Assembly (NCBI GenBank): GCA_020744425.1
Contig: JAGMUV010000012.1
Coordinates: 62,001-126,000, forward strand
DNA from: Dactylonectria macrodidyma
Taxonomy: Eukaryota; Ascomycota; Sordariomycetes; Hypocreales; Nectriaceae
Reading direction: 5' to 3'
Length of the DNA: 64,000 nucleotides
How positions within the stretch are numbered: position 1 is the first letter of the stretch; each line of letters begins with the position of its first letter. The position numbers were made by a program, and so were the translations under genes. Positions 1-10,781 of this stretch are shown here, in pieces. The notes under the pieces were generated by a model that made no database searches, was not told where the DNA came from, and saw nothing but the letters and a program-made list of their open reading frames with translations.

Positions 1-330
1 AATATAGGTCTCAACAGTCTTCTGGGGTGTAACACTTTTTGTTTCAACAGGTTATAAAGACAGCCTAAAGTCCCCTTCACTCGAGTTTTCTAGAAGAAAA
101 AGCTTTAGTAAGAGCCGCTGAGCCAGAAGCCTATTGAGCCAGTGAGGGTGTTGAAGGTCTCAACAGTCTTCAGGGGTGTAACCCATTTTTATTTTGACAC
201 CAACAACGAACACAACGAACACAACAAAACACCTCCGACACGACCCCACTGGGTTGCGTTGATCAGTCATCACGTGGGTTGCCCCAGCTGTACATCTGGC
301 GAAGACGAACGAACAACGAGAATATAAGGA
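1..330. repeat. LTR-like remnant with internal direct repeat
   Basis: Two 27 bp direct copies beginning GGTCTCAACAGTCTTC lie at 7-33 and 156-182 and differ at one base. An A/C-rich stretch with repeated AACGAACAC units and an AT-rich block follow. There is no convincing protein. The arrangement resembles the edge of a fungal LTR element, but no matching second LTR is present, so this is a tentative reading. Confidence 0.3.
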
Positions 331-862
331 TATATGTTGTATCGGATCGAACCTGCCCGTGAATTAGACCTGCCTGTCCAGATACGTTCATCAACGGTGA
401 CCACAAGCGCCATTTGTCAGGTGTTGACGTTCTAATGGTTGGATGATTTCTACCGAGGTAGGGTGCAATGATGGGGCAAAAGCATGTACTATGTCCATTG
501 TTTGTCCCCCCCTGCGGGCACCGGCTACGGTTTGCTGGTCGGGTGCGGCAAAACGGTGAACGTGTTCGGCCGCAGGTGCCGCGCGCGTTGCTCTTGTCAC
601 CGCGCTCGGCGACCGCGCGAGGCGATGGTTTTCTTTTCCCAGTGCCGCAGCTTGTTCAGCTGCCTGCCGTGTCAAGGCGCAAGTCGCGGTCCTTGGGGTA
701 CATCAGTCACGGAGGATTCGAAGCTATCCGCACACGGACGCACGGCTTCTATCCCTGTGATCAAGCTAGCCTGTGTTTGTATGTAGATTCCGGCTATTCC
801 GTGCCCTAGTATTTCTCGGCTCTGTTCGCTTTTTTCTTTTTTTTTTTTGACCTATTGTCATA
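331..862. other. GC-rich stretch without a supported gene
   Basis: Several overlapping ORFs of 90-113 codons exist on both strands between 391 and 809. None has a recognisable domain, and they compete for the same bases, as expected in GC-rich DNA. A T-rich run at about 832-849 could be a promoter pyrimidine tract for the small ORF that follows. I see nothing else. Confidence 0.3.
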
Positions 863-1127
863 ATGTCCTACAGCGCTCACGGCAAGTGGACGACATCCCA
901 GCCACCCCAAGCCACGTCTCCATGGAGGACAGCCGGCACAGCAAGCATGGTAGGCCCCACAGCGAATCTCGTCGACGAGTGACGCACCCTGAGCCCAACA
1001 GTTACCACAAAACCCAGAGGGCAGATTCGACATGGATGACCTGGAGGGCGATTTCAACTTCATCAACCCGAATAACCCGGAGCTTTTGACAACGCTCAGC
1101 ACCTGGAGGCGCCATACGAGGAAATGA
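863..1127 (+). CDS. Possible small two-exon hypothetical gene
   Basis: An ATG at 863 opens a 29-codon exon ending at 949. A GTAGGC donor at 950 and a CAACAG acceptor ending at 1001 join it in phase to 42 more codons, giving about 70 residues. Exon 2 is acidic then Asn/Pro-rich (FDMDDLEGDFNFINPNN). A second frame stays open beyond the stop, so a frame break or a further intron is possible. No family is recognised. It is listed because the splice signals and phase fit. Confidence 0.22.
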
Positions 1128-1733
1128 AATGGGGTATACAAAATCTACATCGGCCCCCTCAGGGAGGCCGCGGTAGTCAGGAATTGTCACGTGGTACGGG
1201 CAGGCCACGCGAGTTGTGATGCAGTCGGCAGCCTTCGCAGTGTTAGAACTCAGCACGTACCTCATAAACATAGCCCTCAACAGGATGAGTTCACGACTAG
1301 GTCAGGTAGCTCACGACATCATACATCCATTCAGGGTAGCTGCCACGGCTTGGGAGGCGACCACTGCGGTCAAGCGTGACAGAACCAGAATTGCACCAGT
1401 GATTTCAGTGACCTCAGTGATCTATTAGTGGAGGATGGTGACCCCAAGGTACATAATCATCACTGGTACTGTAATCCCCGAGCCTGCACAATGTGCGGAA
1501 GTATGCACTGGCAATTGAAAAAGGGATGACATTTTTGTTCATTAACTAGGCAGAACTTGCTCAAAATACGAGTTTATCTAGTTGTGTTCCAGACCCGTCA
1601 ACACACCAAGTGCCCGTCACAACATGCACGCTCCAAAGGCAACATTTGACTCTCCCCTCACGAACACTTGCTCAAAATGTAAGACCCACAACATCCCATT
1701 GCTTGGTCCAGCCACATTTAAACACCTATCTCG
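1128..1733. other. Intergenic stretch, no supported gene
   Basis: Short overlapping ORFs at 1191-1428 on the plus strand share the same bases in two frames and have no recognisable domain. Part of this could be a decayed 3' exon of the small gene at 863. Nothing else is visible. Confidence 0.3.
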
Positions 1734-2444
1734 TTGGCTATTCGCTTGTGCGCGGAAGAAAAAACGTCGACTAATATCACTATACCATATGCGATGCCTT
1801 CACCGACGGTCCACGGTACGGGCAAAGCACAAGAGCCCATTCTTCCTTGCTTGCCTCCCAATGGCTCTGACGACCGAATACCACGAATTTCCAAGGAGAC
1901 TCTTTTGGCTGTCCTAGATGGACAGTATTCCGACAGAATTAGCCAGCAAAGAATAGTTGATTGCCGTTTCGACTATGAGTATGACGGTGGTCATATTGAT
2001 GGAGCAGTCAAGTTAAACAACCAGTTGTTGTTCGTCAACAATCTCTTCAACTCTCCCATTGATGGCAGAGTCATTCTTGTTTTCTACTGCGAATACTCTG
2101 TCTTGCGTGCTCCTAAATTGGCACAATATGTTCGATCTAGAGACAGAACCAGGAACATTGAGGAATACCCAAACCTCACATATCCAGACGTCTATGTTCT
2201 AGAGGGCGGGTAGAGTGCATTCTTTCCTAAGTACCAGTATCGATGCTCACCGCCATATTACATTACTATGAAGAACAAACAGCACTCTCGAGCACGAAGA
2301 CAAGGATTAGAACGATTAAGGGCTCGCCAGGGCCATATGCGGTATTTCAATATCGACAACGCCACGAGGGAGGCGAAAAGGGACCAGTTACCCGATAACC
2401 TAGAGCACCATCACCAAACCAATACCGAACAGGAGATGCAATGA
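1734..2444 (+). pseudogene. Cdc25-like (M-phase inducer/rhodanese fold) phosphatase gene with in-frame TAG
   Basis: The frame from 1734 encodes a rhodanese-type Cdc25 catalytic domain. Visible blocks are RISKETLLAVLDG, IVDCRFDYEYDGGHIDGA and a CX5R loop with Cys119 and Arg125, followed by YPDVYVLEGG. Cdc25 removes inhibitory phosphates from Cdk1 and normally has His before the catalytic Cys; here it is Tyr118. A TAG at 2211-2213 stands where the family has Tyr after GG. The same frame then continues with typical Cdc25 tail sequence (FFPKYQYRC) to a TGA at 2442-2444. This is therefore a Cdc25 paralogue broken by one nonsense codon, or less likely a readthrough gene. The N-terminal regulatory half is short or missing, and the start codon is uncertain. 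The altered loop suggests weak or lost catalysis even before the stop arose. Confidence 0.72.
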
Positions 2445-2734
2445 ATTGTGCGGTGTACGGGATGCAAGGGAACGAGAGGACCTAACAACTACCCTAAATC
2501 GATGTGTTGAGACTGGTGACGGTGTGCCTGCAGAGGCAAGGTAGAAGACAGCAAAAATAGAAGTGGATAAAATGCTGCAACTTGGTCAAAATGCAAGGCA
2601 ATTGCGAACCCATTTGTGCTGACAGTTATGGACGTACGCGAAAAAATCCAGAATGTTCCTTAGACTTTTCTAAGGGGCGGATTTGGCGTTCAAACCCAGG
2701 CTAATGGTATAAAGGCCTGGATTAGCGCACCATT

Positions 2735-3184
2735 GTGTCAAGCGATGTGCAGATCATGTTTACAACAATGCTGGTCACCGAATACCATGAAGTTAACAAG
2801 GCCTTTCCACCCGGCGTTGCAGACCAAGACCTCCTTGAGACTTGTCGCCAACTTGCGAACGACCTAAATAGAGCGCGAGTGAGTCTAGATGAGTTGCAAG
2901 ATCTTACCTCGATGCAACACGACAAGCTTCAAGAGGAGGCCATGAAACGGCAAATACAAGAAATGGATCTAGATCAGCATAAAGAAGCTCTTAGCCAAAA
3001 GGTCAGAGAATGTTATGTTAAAGATCAAATCATCCAAGATCAGGGCAGGTTTCTTCAACTTGTCCTGGAGAATGCTCAAAGCAAGGACCAACTCCTCTCC
3101 AGTCTGTACACCCAAATCGAAGAACTCAAAGCCCTCCTACGAAAGTATGGTGACGGTCATTTAAGCAAGAAGAGAAAACTCTAG
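2735..3184 (+). CDS. Small coiled-coil protein with C-terminal nuclear-signal-like tail
   Basis: A single-exon ORF of 149 residues. From about residue 30 nearly the whole protein is predicted-looking coiled coil, rich in Gln, Glu, Leu and Lys with heptad-like Leu spacing. It ends in the basic cluster SKKRKL, which resembles a nuclear localisation signal. No catalytic motif is seen. Its size, coiled coil and basic tail match the other small coiled-coil genes at 9.6-14.9 kb and 24.1 kb, so a role in protein-protein contact, possibly nuclear, is inferred only. The alternative is an orphan gene of no conserved function. Confidence 0.45.
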   Translation: MSSDVQIMFTTMLVTEYHEVNKAFPPGVADQDLLETCRQLANDLNRARVSLDELQDLTSMQHDKLQEEAMKRQIQEMDLDQHKEALSQKVRECYVKDQIIQDQGRFLQLVLENAQSKDQLLSSLYTQIEELKALLRKYGDGHLSKKRKL

Positions 3185-3939
3185 AAGGAACGAGGAGCAA
3201 TATTTCCGGCGAGACTTATTGACCTCACCTATAGATAGCCTAGATCTAGCCACTGTAAATGGTAAAAAAATCACCAAGCGTGATTGATCAGTTCGTCAGC
3301 TTATTACGCAATACGAGCTTGCTCCTATTTGACACGCCACCCGGAACGGGTGGTTAGCTATAGGGTAGGTAGATGAGCGGTTAACAGTCAAGGTAATTGT
3401 CTGGGCAGCTAAACACAACCTAGGGCATGGAGGTAGGAGGTAATCTAGATATTCCCTAGCCTTCCCAATATATCTGTACCGAACCCTGCCCTTGTCCCCG
3501 CCAGTGACATGCTAGCTGAGTGAACCTGCAACACCTACCAACTGAAGACAATCGCAGTTGCCCTTCAGAGCTTGGCTGTTAATCAAGCAAGATGTTGTTA
3601 GGCAGGGTATTACAGCTCCAGCGTAGTCCGGCGATTGATGCGTTCAAAGCATTGTACTTCCCTCCCCCCTCTCTCCCGGAAATGCCAGCAAGCCCCAAGC
3701 CCGCGGATCAGGAGCTCACACGGCAGATTACCTTGTACATGACTCTGCACGATCAATCCACGGTTGGTCCCCAACAAGGTGGGTCACAGTTGTTACAGGC
3801 ACGCGTGTCCACCTTCGATCGACATGTCAATTCATCATATCGAGTCTCAGTATCAAAGCCCAGTTGTGTCAATCTGGTGTATATGCCGAGGTTAGCCAAT
3901 GGTCACACTTTGTCAGAACAGCCAAGTCTCGTTAAATGT
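3185..3939. other. Intergenic stretch before the minisatellite
   Basis: No gene is supported. A 118-codon plus-strand ORF at 3592-3948 runs into the minisatellite and has no recognisable domain; its second half is already degenerate repeat, so I do not call it. Confidence 0.35.
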
Positions 3940-4470
3940 CCGATTTAGTCAAAGCCCAGTTTGAATCAAAGCCCCAGTTTTAATCGAACATCCAGTTTTG
4001 GTCAAATATCTTATCCCTGTTTTAGTCAAAGATCCCTGTTTTAGTCAAACATCCTGGTTTTAGTCAAAGATCCCTGGTTTAGTCAAATGTCCAGTTTTGG
4101 TCAAGCATCCCTGTTTTAGTCAAAGACCCCTGTTTTAGTCAAAGATCCCTGTTTTAGTCAAAGATCCTGGTTTTAGTCAAACATCCCGGTTTTAGTCAAA
4201 GATCCTGGTTTTAGTCAAACATCCTGGTTTTAGTCAAAGACCCTGGTTTTAGTCAAACATCCTGGTTTTAGTCAAACATCCTGGTTTTAGTCAAAGACCC
4301 CTGTTTTAGTCAAACATCCTGGTTTTAGTCAAACATTCTGGTTTTAGTCAAACATCCCTGTTTTAGTCAAAGACCCTGGTTTTAGTCAAACATCCTGGTT
4401 TTAGTCAAACATCCTGGTTTTAGTCAAATATCCAGTTTTTGTCAAATGTCCAGTTTTATCAAAGGTCAAA
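3940..4470. repeat. Minisatellite, about 28 units of TTTTAGTCAAA type
   Basis: About 28 tandem units of roughly 20-21 bp, each built as CATCCTGGTTTTAGTCAAA with variants (GATCCCTG, GACCCCTG, CATCCCGG). Units at the two edges are more diverged (GGTCAA, ATCGAA), the usual pattern of an array that expands from its middle. The core TTAGTCAAA also occurs in shorter arrays at about 23.3, 25.3 and 44.7 kb, so the motif is dispersed in this genome. The reverse complement contains TGACTAA, which resembles a Yap-type bZIP site; that link is speculative. Confidence 0.9.
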
Positions 4471-4572
4471 ATGGATGTTGGGGTATCAGGAAGCTCAGCC
4501 ATAATGTGGTGATAAAGCTACTAGGCGACGGTATTTTGATGGTCCCAGGTCCATTTTCAGCAAGCTCTTAGC

Positions 4573-5446
4573 TTGGGTATTACGGGAGATATGCGCCAAC
4601 ATACACAGAAAGAGAAAACGAAGGTCAGAAAGAGTGGCCAGAGTGGATTACGGAAGGTTAAACAATTGGGGCAAAAGGCCAAGATACTCACTGCATTGTT
4701 CTTCTTTGACCCTATAGCCGGTGATTTCAGCGTCGGAGGCCATATCCCTGATGGCGAAACAATTCCGGATTTTAATCTTCTGGTATGCGTTATCACACAC
4801 GTTAAACATGCAATTACTGACGAAATACTAGTTCCAAAACTATCTACGTGAGCCCCAAGCATATCCAAGACGACAGAGACGTTCAACGCGAAATGCACGG
4901 CGACAGCAGTCAGAACTGCCAAATTCCAATCAAATCATTGTCAGAGAGGACACGGCAGAGGTTGGCCAAACATCACCCACAGGCAGTTCTCCTACGGAAA
5001 GTCATCAACTCGGATCAGCGCTCGATGCTATCGACGAATCTAATCCAACCAATACGCGAAATGGATCAGTGCCAGGCACCATCGACGAGTCTGATCCACC
5101 CAATATGAGAAAAGACGAGCCGTTATTCCTATGGAATGAGACCAATGGCGATTATGTAGAGAATGGCATTCGTAGCCTGGAGGAGGAGATGCCTGTATAT
5201 CCCTCCGGCACTTCGAATTCAGGGGCAGAGATTGATCAGCATGACCCATTTCAGGCAGAAGACACAATTAACGTGCAATACCTGAATGAAGATATTTGCA
5301 TGGAAGCATTTCTTTGGGATGATGAGCCTATTGAAGGATCTCCTCAGGCGACGGTGCCAGCTCCTGAGCCAAGCAAGGCGTCTCGTGCACGAAATTTAGT
5401 ACTATTTCTCGATAGGTGTCTTGCTCGATTGACCCTAAATAGTTGA
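4573..5446 (+). CDS. Small basic N-terminal domain protein, possibly MADS-like
   Basis: Two exons fit exactly: 4573-4782 (70 codons) and 4832-5446 (205 codons), with a GTATGC donor, a TACTGAC branch site and an ACTAG acceptor, giving 274 residues. The first 45 residues are strongly basic, followed by TALFFFDPIAGDFSVGG and IPDGETIPDF. A basic helix leading into a short beta hairpin is reminiscent of a MADS/SRF domain, but the match is weak. Residues 80-105 are Arg-rich. The rest is acidic, Ser/Thr/Pro-rich and contains two similar IDES(N/D)P repeats. A transcription-regulator role is inferred. The start could be the second Met, six codons downstream. It begins about 100 bp after the minisatellite. 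Confidence 0.5.
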
Positions 5447-6143
5447 TTTCTCAGCCTTAATTCATAGGAAGATTCTTCTCTCTCAGCGAGATATAATTCA
5501 AGAGGACGCGATAAGTACAGTATGTGAGACCTGACTCAACTCAATGTTTTGGTTTAACACTTGGAATCTACAGCCACACATCAAAGAGAACCAGAAAATA
5601 GAAACACCCTCGTTGTTCTCTTTTATGACGATAATTATTCTAGAAAGGCATCCTCCCGTGTCAACCGAGGTCCCCCATGAGGGAATGTAGTTCTGGAAAT
5701 GTGGATACCATCACGGTCTGACGTATTTGGGCTTGGCTGGCTTTCGGCCCCTTTCGTTTCTTGCCTATCTGCAACTTGCCTTCTACGGCGGGAGCGGCGT
5801 ACTTCGTAGAAGTCTCGTTGGATCTGGCGCACTCCTTCAATGGCTGGGTTATCCATAGTCTCTTTTCACCACAGTGCGAAACGGGTAGGTGGTTAAGTAT
5901 TGGCGGCAGAGACCTTGATGCAGACTCCGGATTACTATACGGCATGCCAACTAATTAATGGTCCCGTATGGGCCTGTTTCCTACTCCTCTACCTTAAGAA
6001 CTTGGCAAAAACAGCCGAAAGTAGCCCCAACCCGCTCTGAAGTGATCTTTTCTTTTACACTATCACAGCTCTGTCTGTTACTCCTATAGATGCTCACCGT
6101 CACTTATGCTCCCTATACTTCTTCAAACTCTCCTTCCTAGACC
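5447..6143. other. Intergenic stretch between genes
   Basis: Minus-strand ORFs at 5635-5945 overlap in two frames. They are Arg/Lys-rich and match nothing I recognise. This stretch holds the 3' flank of the preceding gene and that of the membrane-protein gene on the other strand. Confidence 0.3.
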
Positions 6144-7312
6144 TTAGAGATGACCAAGTGATACCCCATCTTCGATATTCCCCTGGTGAAATCCAGAGCT
6201 ATGTGAAATGATTCTATCCTCAGACCCGTTTCTGAACTGTGTGGGATTGCCAGGAGAACAGAACCGTCTCTTGATAAGGGTAGAACAGCCAAGATGGTGC
6301 GCAAGGAAATCGAAGGCATGCTTGAGCGTTGGCAAGCAAGCTGAAGCAGTCCACAGAAAGATTTCGATTGCGCTCCACCCGATGATGGGAGCGAGAGTGT
6401 ACGAACTATCATCAGTCGAATACAGAGTAAGCTTCTTGAATTGGTACGCAGAAGCAATGGTAGGCCTATATATGAAGTTAGTATGTCCGTCTATACTAAG
6501 GGTAGAACACAGTACAGGAGACCTAGCCCAAATTGGCCAGTGAGTAAAATCTTTTGTGATATCCCCGTTTTCAGCCACCAGATGGAAGGCAAGGGTAGCA
6601 TCAGCATAGCGCAGTCGCTGATGGCTTTCAATACAGCGTTCGCAATCCAGATGCTAGCCTTATCGACACAGTGTCCCGAGTGTCCTGTTTTCAAGATCGG
6701 GTTGCAGCTAAAAATACACAAAGGTGTCATGACAACAGCCCTATACTTGTCAGATGCTGTCCAAACACTGATGGCAAAGGTCATATCTTACCATATGCCA
6801 ATGAAGCCCCCAAGGATATCTGCGCTGCGCTTGATCTTGACGGCAAAAATATGACGAAGCAGAAGCAAAAGGCTTATTTTGGTCCAGGCAAGGGCATAAA
6901 CATAAAGGATTTCAGCCGCACGCTGGAGTCTTTCGATGATACCGAGTTTAGTAGACGGTACCTCGATAACAGCCAAGCCAACACCGTGTTGGATCATGCT
7001 GGCCATGAGACCTATAACACTGAGATTCCAGAAAAAGGAGAGTACAACCATGCAGACATCAGGAGAGAGAGGTTTCTTGCTTTGGAACAAAGCGAGTACT
7101 CGCAGAATCACGAGTACTAGAATGAGAATACCCATGGACGTAACGACGCCAAGGCACCATGGTTGCAATGAATGGAAACCCATGAAGGCGTCGACATGAA
7201 GTATAGAAAATTGGAAGGGGCGTAAAGGCAGACATACGGGAAACTCGTTGTTGGGGGTGTACGTGTTCTTTATACGTTTCGGGAGGTCTATCATGTAAGC
7301 TAGGCCACTCAA
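6144..7312 (-). CDS. Fungal rhodopsin-domain (PTH11-like) integral membrane protein
   Basis: Three exons, 7312-6792, 6740-6516 and 6465-6144, give 355 residues with all junctions in phase. Intron 1 (51 nt, GTAAGA...TATAG) removes what looks like an in-frame TAA. Intron 2 (50 nt) has a perfect TACTAAC branch site. About seven hydrophobic helices are visible, with family landmarks YALAWTKISLLLLLRHIF in the middle, CIFSCNP at the extracellular Cys position, IWIANAVLKAISDCAMLMLPLP, and TLAPIIGWSAIEIFLWTASA before the last helix. This family (Fung_rhodopsin, PF20684) is widespread in filamentous ascomycetes and is assumed to be receptor-like; ligands are mostly unknown. A start at Met44 (MGFHSL) just before the first helix is also possible. 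Confidence 0.85.
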
Positions 7313-8779
7313 CCTGGGCCCATTTTTTTGGGCAATTCAGGAGGATGATTGCGCATGTAAATTCAAATCTGCGTCTGCTATTTAACTGGATGACGCATTG
7401 TATAGTCCAAACGTAATTTCACCTTTCTTCCTGCCTGAAAATTGACCGCCCTAGTAGGCACGTGGCAACTATATCCGAACCGGACCGATCTTGAGGACAA
7501 GACGTTGGCCTCTAGCCACCTATCCTGAAGGACTTGAGTGTACCGAGGGATAAGCAGAAGACTGTTAGACTGTCTGGTATTGTGGAGTTCAACCATGTGA
7601 TTAGAAATTTTACACCCAGGTCCAGTTTCGAGTTTTTTTGTAACCATCATTCCAGGGTCCATGCTAGACAAGGTGAATTTCTAGAGCTCAAGTTCATATC
7701 AGCCGATTGTTTTGACTGGATAAATTGTATGCAATTCGACGAGAACAAAGAGCCATTTTGAAATCTGTTCAGGTTTAGATGCCGGAACTCGTAAGCCGTG
7801 CTTTGGCGCTGAGGGTCGCACAACCATTGGTCGGTTGTATATCAAGCTCATAGCTCCACGACCAAAATGCCAACGAGTTGACGTACAACAAATGGGCTGG
7901 GCCCTCTAGCGCAATGCCTTCTTGTCGACTAATGGTGACGCAGATGGAGTAATGGTACTGAGTTTGCGCCTGTGCGTTTCAACAAGCGAAAATGGAGGAT
8001 GTGGTGACTTCGGCCACTACGGTTGGAACCCTTGACTCAAATTTTATTGACCGCTCGCCAATTTCGGGCCCAAGACCAGAAAAACATGTTGATCTCGATC
8101 ACAGGCGACTGCGAAAGTCTCAGCTCCACTAACATCAGCGACGTATTTCAAGAAGTCTTACCCTATAGCATGTTAAAGGAATTACCCTACGCACTTCAGC
8201 ACGTCTTTTGCTCCAACAGGAGATTTGGCTTCGTTACAGCCTCCAGACGAAAAATACACACACACACTACGCACTTCAGCACCATTGGTAAAAAGGGTGA
8301 CCGATGAAGTTTGCAGCTGTTCTATGTTGTAGTCGAAAATCTGGACTGGATCCATGGTGTTATAGAAGGAGCCAGCATAAAAAAATGTCAGCCGATGGGT
8401 GAAATGGGTCAAGTCAAAATTCCAGGGACGAAGGTTTAAACAGAGCGCATCTTCGTTGTTTGGTCTCTTTTGGCCCATAGCCATATCACCTCACCATTCT
8501 ATGTGCCAGACCCGACGCCTTGACTCAAAAGTGGCATTCGGCCCTACTTCCCCTGTTGGTATCGGCAAGCATCGCCCCCATATTTAGACCGCCTTCGAAT
8601 GGCACTGGTCCAAAGACGATCGAGCTGTATTCATTCGCCTGTTCTTGGCCTTTTACATTGGTGGAGAATAGTGGTATCCTAGGTGATTCCTCATTTCGCT
8701 CTGTGCAACGACAATAGGAGAAGGCATATAGAGCAAAAGGCAGCATAGGCGAGTAGAAGATGATATTAAGAGGTTACAA
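7313..8779. other. Gene-poor stretch with fragmentary ORFs
   Basis: Short ORFs occur on both strands (7378-7671, 8182-8484 and 8525-8746 minus; 8023-8307 plus), none recognisable. A 14 bp duplicate ACGCACTTCAGCAC lies at about 8189 and 8270. The minus-strand pieces at 8182-8746 could be decayed downstream exons of the hypothetical gene at 8780-9355, but I could not join them in phase. Confidence 0.3.
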
Positions 8780-9355
8780 TCAACAAAAGTCTAGCCGCGC
8801 GATCAGACTATATGCAATAAGTTTCTCGCCATCGACGTCAACAACTGTTTCATCAGATATGAAGCTGCCCGCAAAGGTGCCGCTATCTTTACGTCGATAT
8901 AGAATTCCTTGGTTCCATTTTATGTCTTTGTCCATTGTTCGCTGACAAGATTTTCCCGCCTCGCACTGTGTCTGATTGCACTCGTCCACGTGTGTATCAT
9001 CATCAATGGGTTCTTTTCCAGGATGAGTCGTGGACTGCAAACACACCAAACTCTCGCTAGGTTCTTCCGGTTCGGGTGGGCGAATGGGGGGTTTTCTTGA
9101 TTTTCCACGGCGTTCTCGCAGCCAATAGCGATCAGAGGGCGCCGTTTTCCATCGCGCCTGGTGTGCTGTTACCTCTCGCCTAGATGTTCGATGGCAGCTT
9201 CTCGTTGGGCTTTGAAGTCGATTACGATGTCTCTTGGGATATCGAGATTCAGTTAGGTTTTGCCGTACATCCATTGTGGTTTTGGGTCGCTGCGACGGGT
9301 AATGAATAGTATGACAGCATATAGGAATAGATGGCGATTCTGAATCAGAATTCAT
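8780..9355 (-). CDS. Hypothetical protein, basic N-terminal half
   Basis: A 191-codon ORF with no recognised domain. Residues 30-95 are very Arg/Lys/Ser-rich, followed by an acidic Pro/Glu stretch and a C-terminal part (ILYRRKDSGTFAGSFISDE) that looks like folded protein. It may be one exon of a longer gene. The composition would suit a nucleic-acid-binding or nuclear protein, but no motif proves it. Confidence 0.35.
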   Translation of the reverse strand: MNSDSESPSIPICCHTIHYPSQRPKTTMDVRQNLTESRYPKRHRNRLQSPTRSCHRTSRREVTAHQARWKTAPSDRYWLRERRGKSRKPPIRPPEPEEPSESLVCLQSTTHPGKEPIDDDTHVDECNQTQCEAGKSCQRTMDKDIKWNQGILYRRKDSGTFAGSFISDETVVDVDGEKLIAYSLIARLDFC

Positions 9356-9567
9356 GGATGTCTGCTATTTACATGGGAAATATTTGGAAAGGCAAAGTAC
9401 CAGGGGTGGGCAGTCTATTCTGCACCACTAGAGAGCCGAAGGAGTGGGGAGCAGAGTCAACAAAGTGCTTAGAAGGGACTACGTGCAAGAGCGCGAACAA
9501 CGTACAAGCTATCGTATGTTTCACTTAATCTAATGCTATCAAGATAACAACCTTCCAGCCCAGCACA

Positions 9568-9933
9568 TCAGTGAAATCCTTGATCGTTCGCAAATTCCCA
9601 TTGTGAAGTGGAATGCTCGATTTTCATCTTGCATTGCTGGACAGCGGCCGACAAGCCGTCACAGTGAAGTTGTATTAATGGTAAAAAAGGGATGATCACT
9701 TCGTTGGCCACATGACTCTTATGAATCAAATCCCATCTCAGTCGGCCGCTTTCTCGGCTAAGATTGACAATGAGCTTTTGTGATGCAACCTTTGCCGTCG
9801 TATCTGGTGGTTTACTGTTCCGATAACGCACAGATTTCAAGGTACGAGGCTCAGGATTGTTATCTGCGCCTGGTCGTATTTTCTTGATACCTAGGAGTTG
9901 CGAAACGCGGTTTCTCAAACCATGTTTCTTCAT
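9568..9933 (-). CDS. Small coiled-coil protein, paralogue of the gene at 12722-13069
   Basis: The start is set at 9933 rather than the upstream Met (9987) because the resulting N-terminus, MKKHGLRNRVSQ, lines up residue by residue with MEKPGWKKRISH of the gene at 12.7-13.1 kb. The C-terminal parts also align: EVIIPFLPLIQLHCDGLSA here versus EVLPIIPAIELHTAGLNA there. The product is 121 residues with a basic N-terminus and a helical C-terminal half. No known family is recognised. The shared pattern argues for a real, locally duplicated gene family. Confidence 0.5.
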   Translation of the reverse strand: MKKHGLRNRVSQLLGIKKIRPGADNNPEPRTLKSVRYRNSKPPDTTAKVASQKLIVNLSRESGRLRWDLIHKSHVANEVIIPFLPLIQLHCDGLSAAVQQCKMKIEHSTSQWEFANDQGFH

Positions 9934-9987
9934 TTTGGAACTTCGGTTTGGATGGTTGTAGATTGACCTGCTAGAACAGGGTCCCAA

Positions 9988-10781
9988 CCCTCAATTTGTA
10001 CCTTAAAACGGGTTTTATCATGGAGGAACACTTATGGACTTCTGGGGCCCAAAGGAGTAAAGAAAAAGCTATCCTATAGATGTCCATCTGAATACTGTAA
10101 GACGGAGCTCTTGGCTATTTCCTTATCCAGGCTCGTTTGCGCGCGCCATCCTTTTCACCTCTTCTAGCTCGAGGGTAGGTATTCCTCTCCACGGGAGTGC
10201 GTAACGCAAGCTCCCGCAAATTGTGTCCAACACATCATCGTCATGAAATAAGTAGCGCGCCTGTACGGATACTGTAGTATGTGTGCATTATGAAATTATG
10301 AAGATGGAACACTAAATGGATTGTGATGTACGGATATGAGCATACTCGGCGAAGGCGGAGTCTTGGCGCCATTCTACAAAACCGTCTGAGAGCTGGTTGG
10401 GAAACTTGTGGCGTCCCACTGCTCTTCGCGCCAAACAGACACTTCTGGATGTACGAAGCATGGCCGGCAGGTAGCGGATTATTAAAGTTCCGAGAGTCGC
10501 CCACAGGATGCGGTCGGATGCCAGTGTGTACATCGGCCCTTTCGAGGTGTCTGCTTGATGCGATTTTTCAGTGCATGCTCCCTTGCCTAGCGCCTTGCAG
10601 GGCTATCGGAGATTGCTCGCTGGAGTACGGGGCGCACGACGACGCTAGAGCCAAACCAAGCTCGGGCCAGCAATTTGCTCTTGATCCTACCAACCCCGCC
10701 TCTTTTTGACCAATCTCGTATAAGACACTCGGGCAGACACGACAGTGTGGTCCGGAAACTGTCCAGTCCACAGTCCTCAAC
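9988..10781. other. Intergenic stretch upstream of the bZIP-like gene
   Basis: Overlapping ORFs at 10241-10850 on both strands have no recognisable domain. The last 100 bp before 10782 are the probable promoter of the bZIP-like gene. No clear TATA box is seen. Confidence 0.3.

Noticed and set aside
391..809. Several overlapping ORFs near the left end
   Set aside because: They occupy the same GC-rich bases in three frames and show no family pattern.
5635..5945. Two overlapping minus-strand ORFs rich in Arg/Lys
   Set aside because: They use the same bases in different frames, have no domain, and no splice join makes one coherent protein.
6788..6790. In-frame TAA inside the membrane-protein gene, suggesting a pseudogene
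   Set aside because: A 51 nt intron with GTAAGA donor, CTGAC branch and TATAG acceptor removes it and joins the helices in phase, so the gene is intact.
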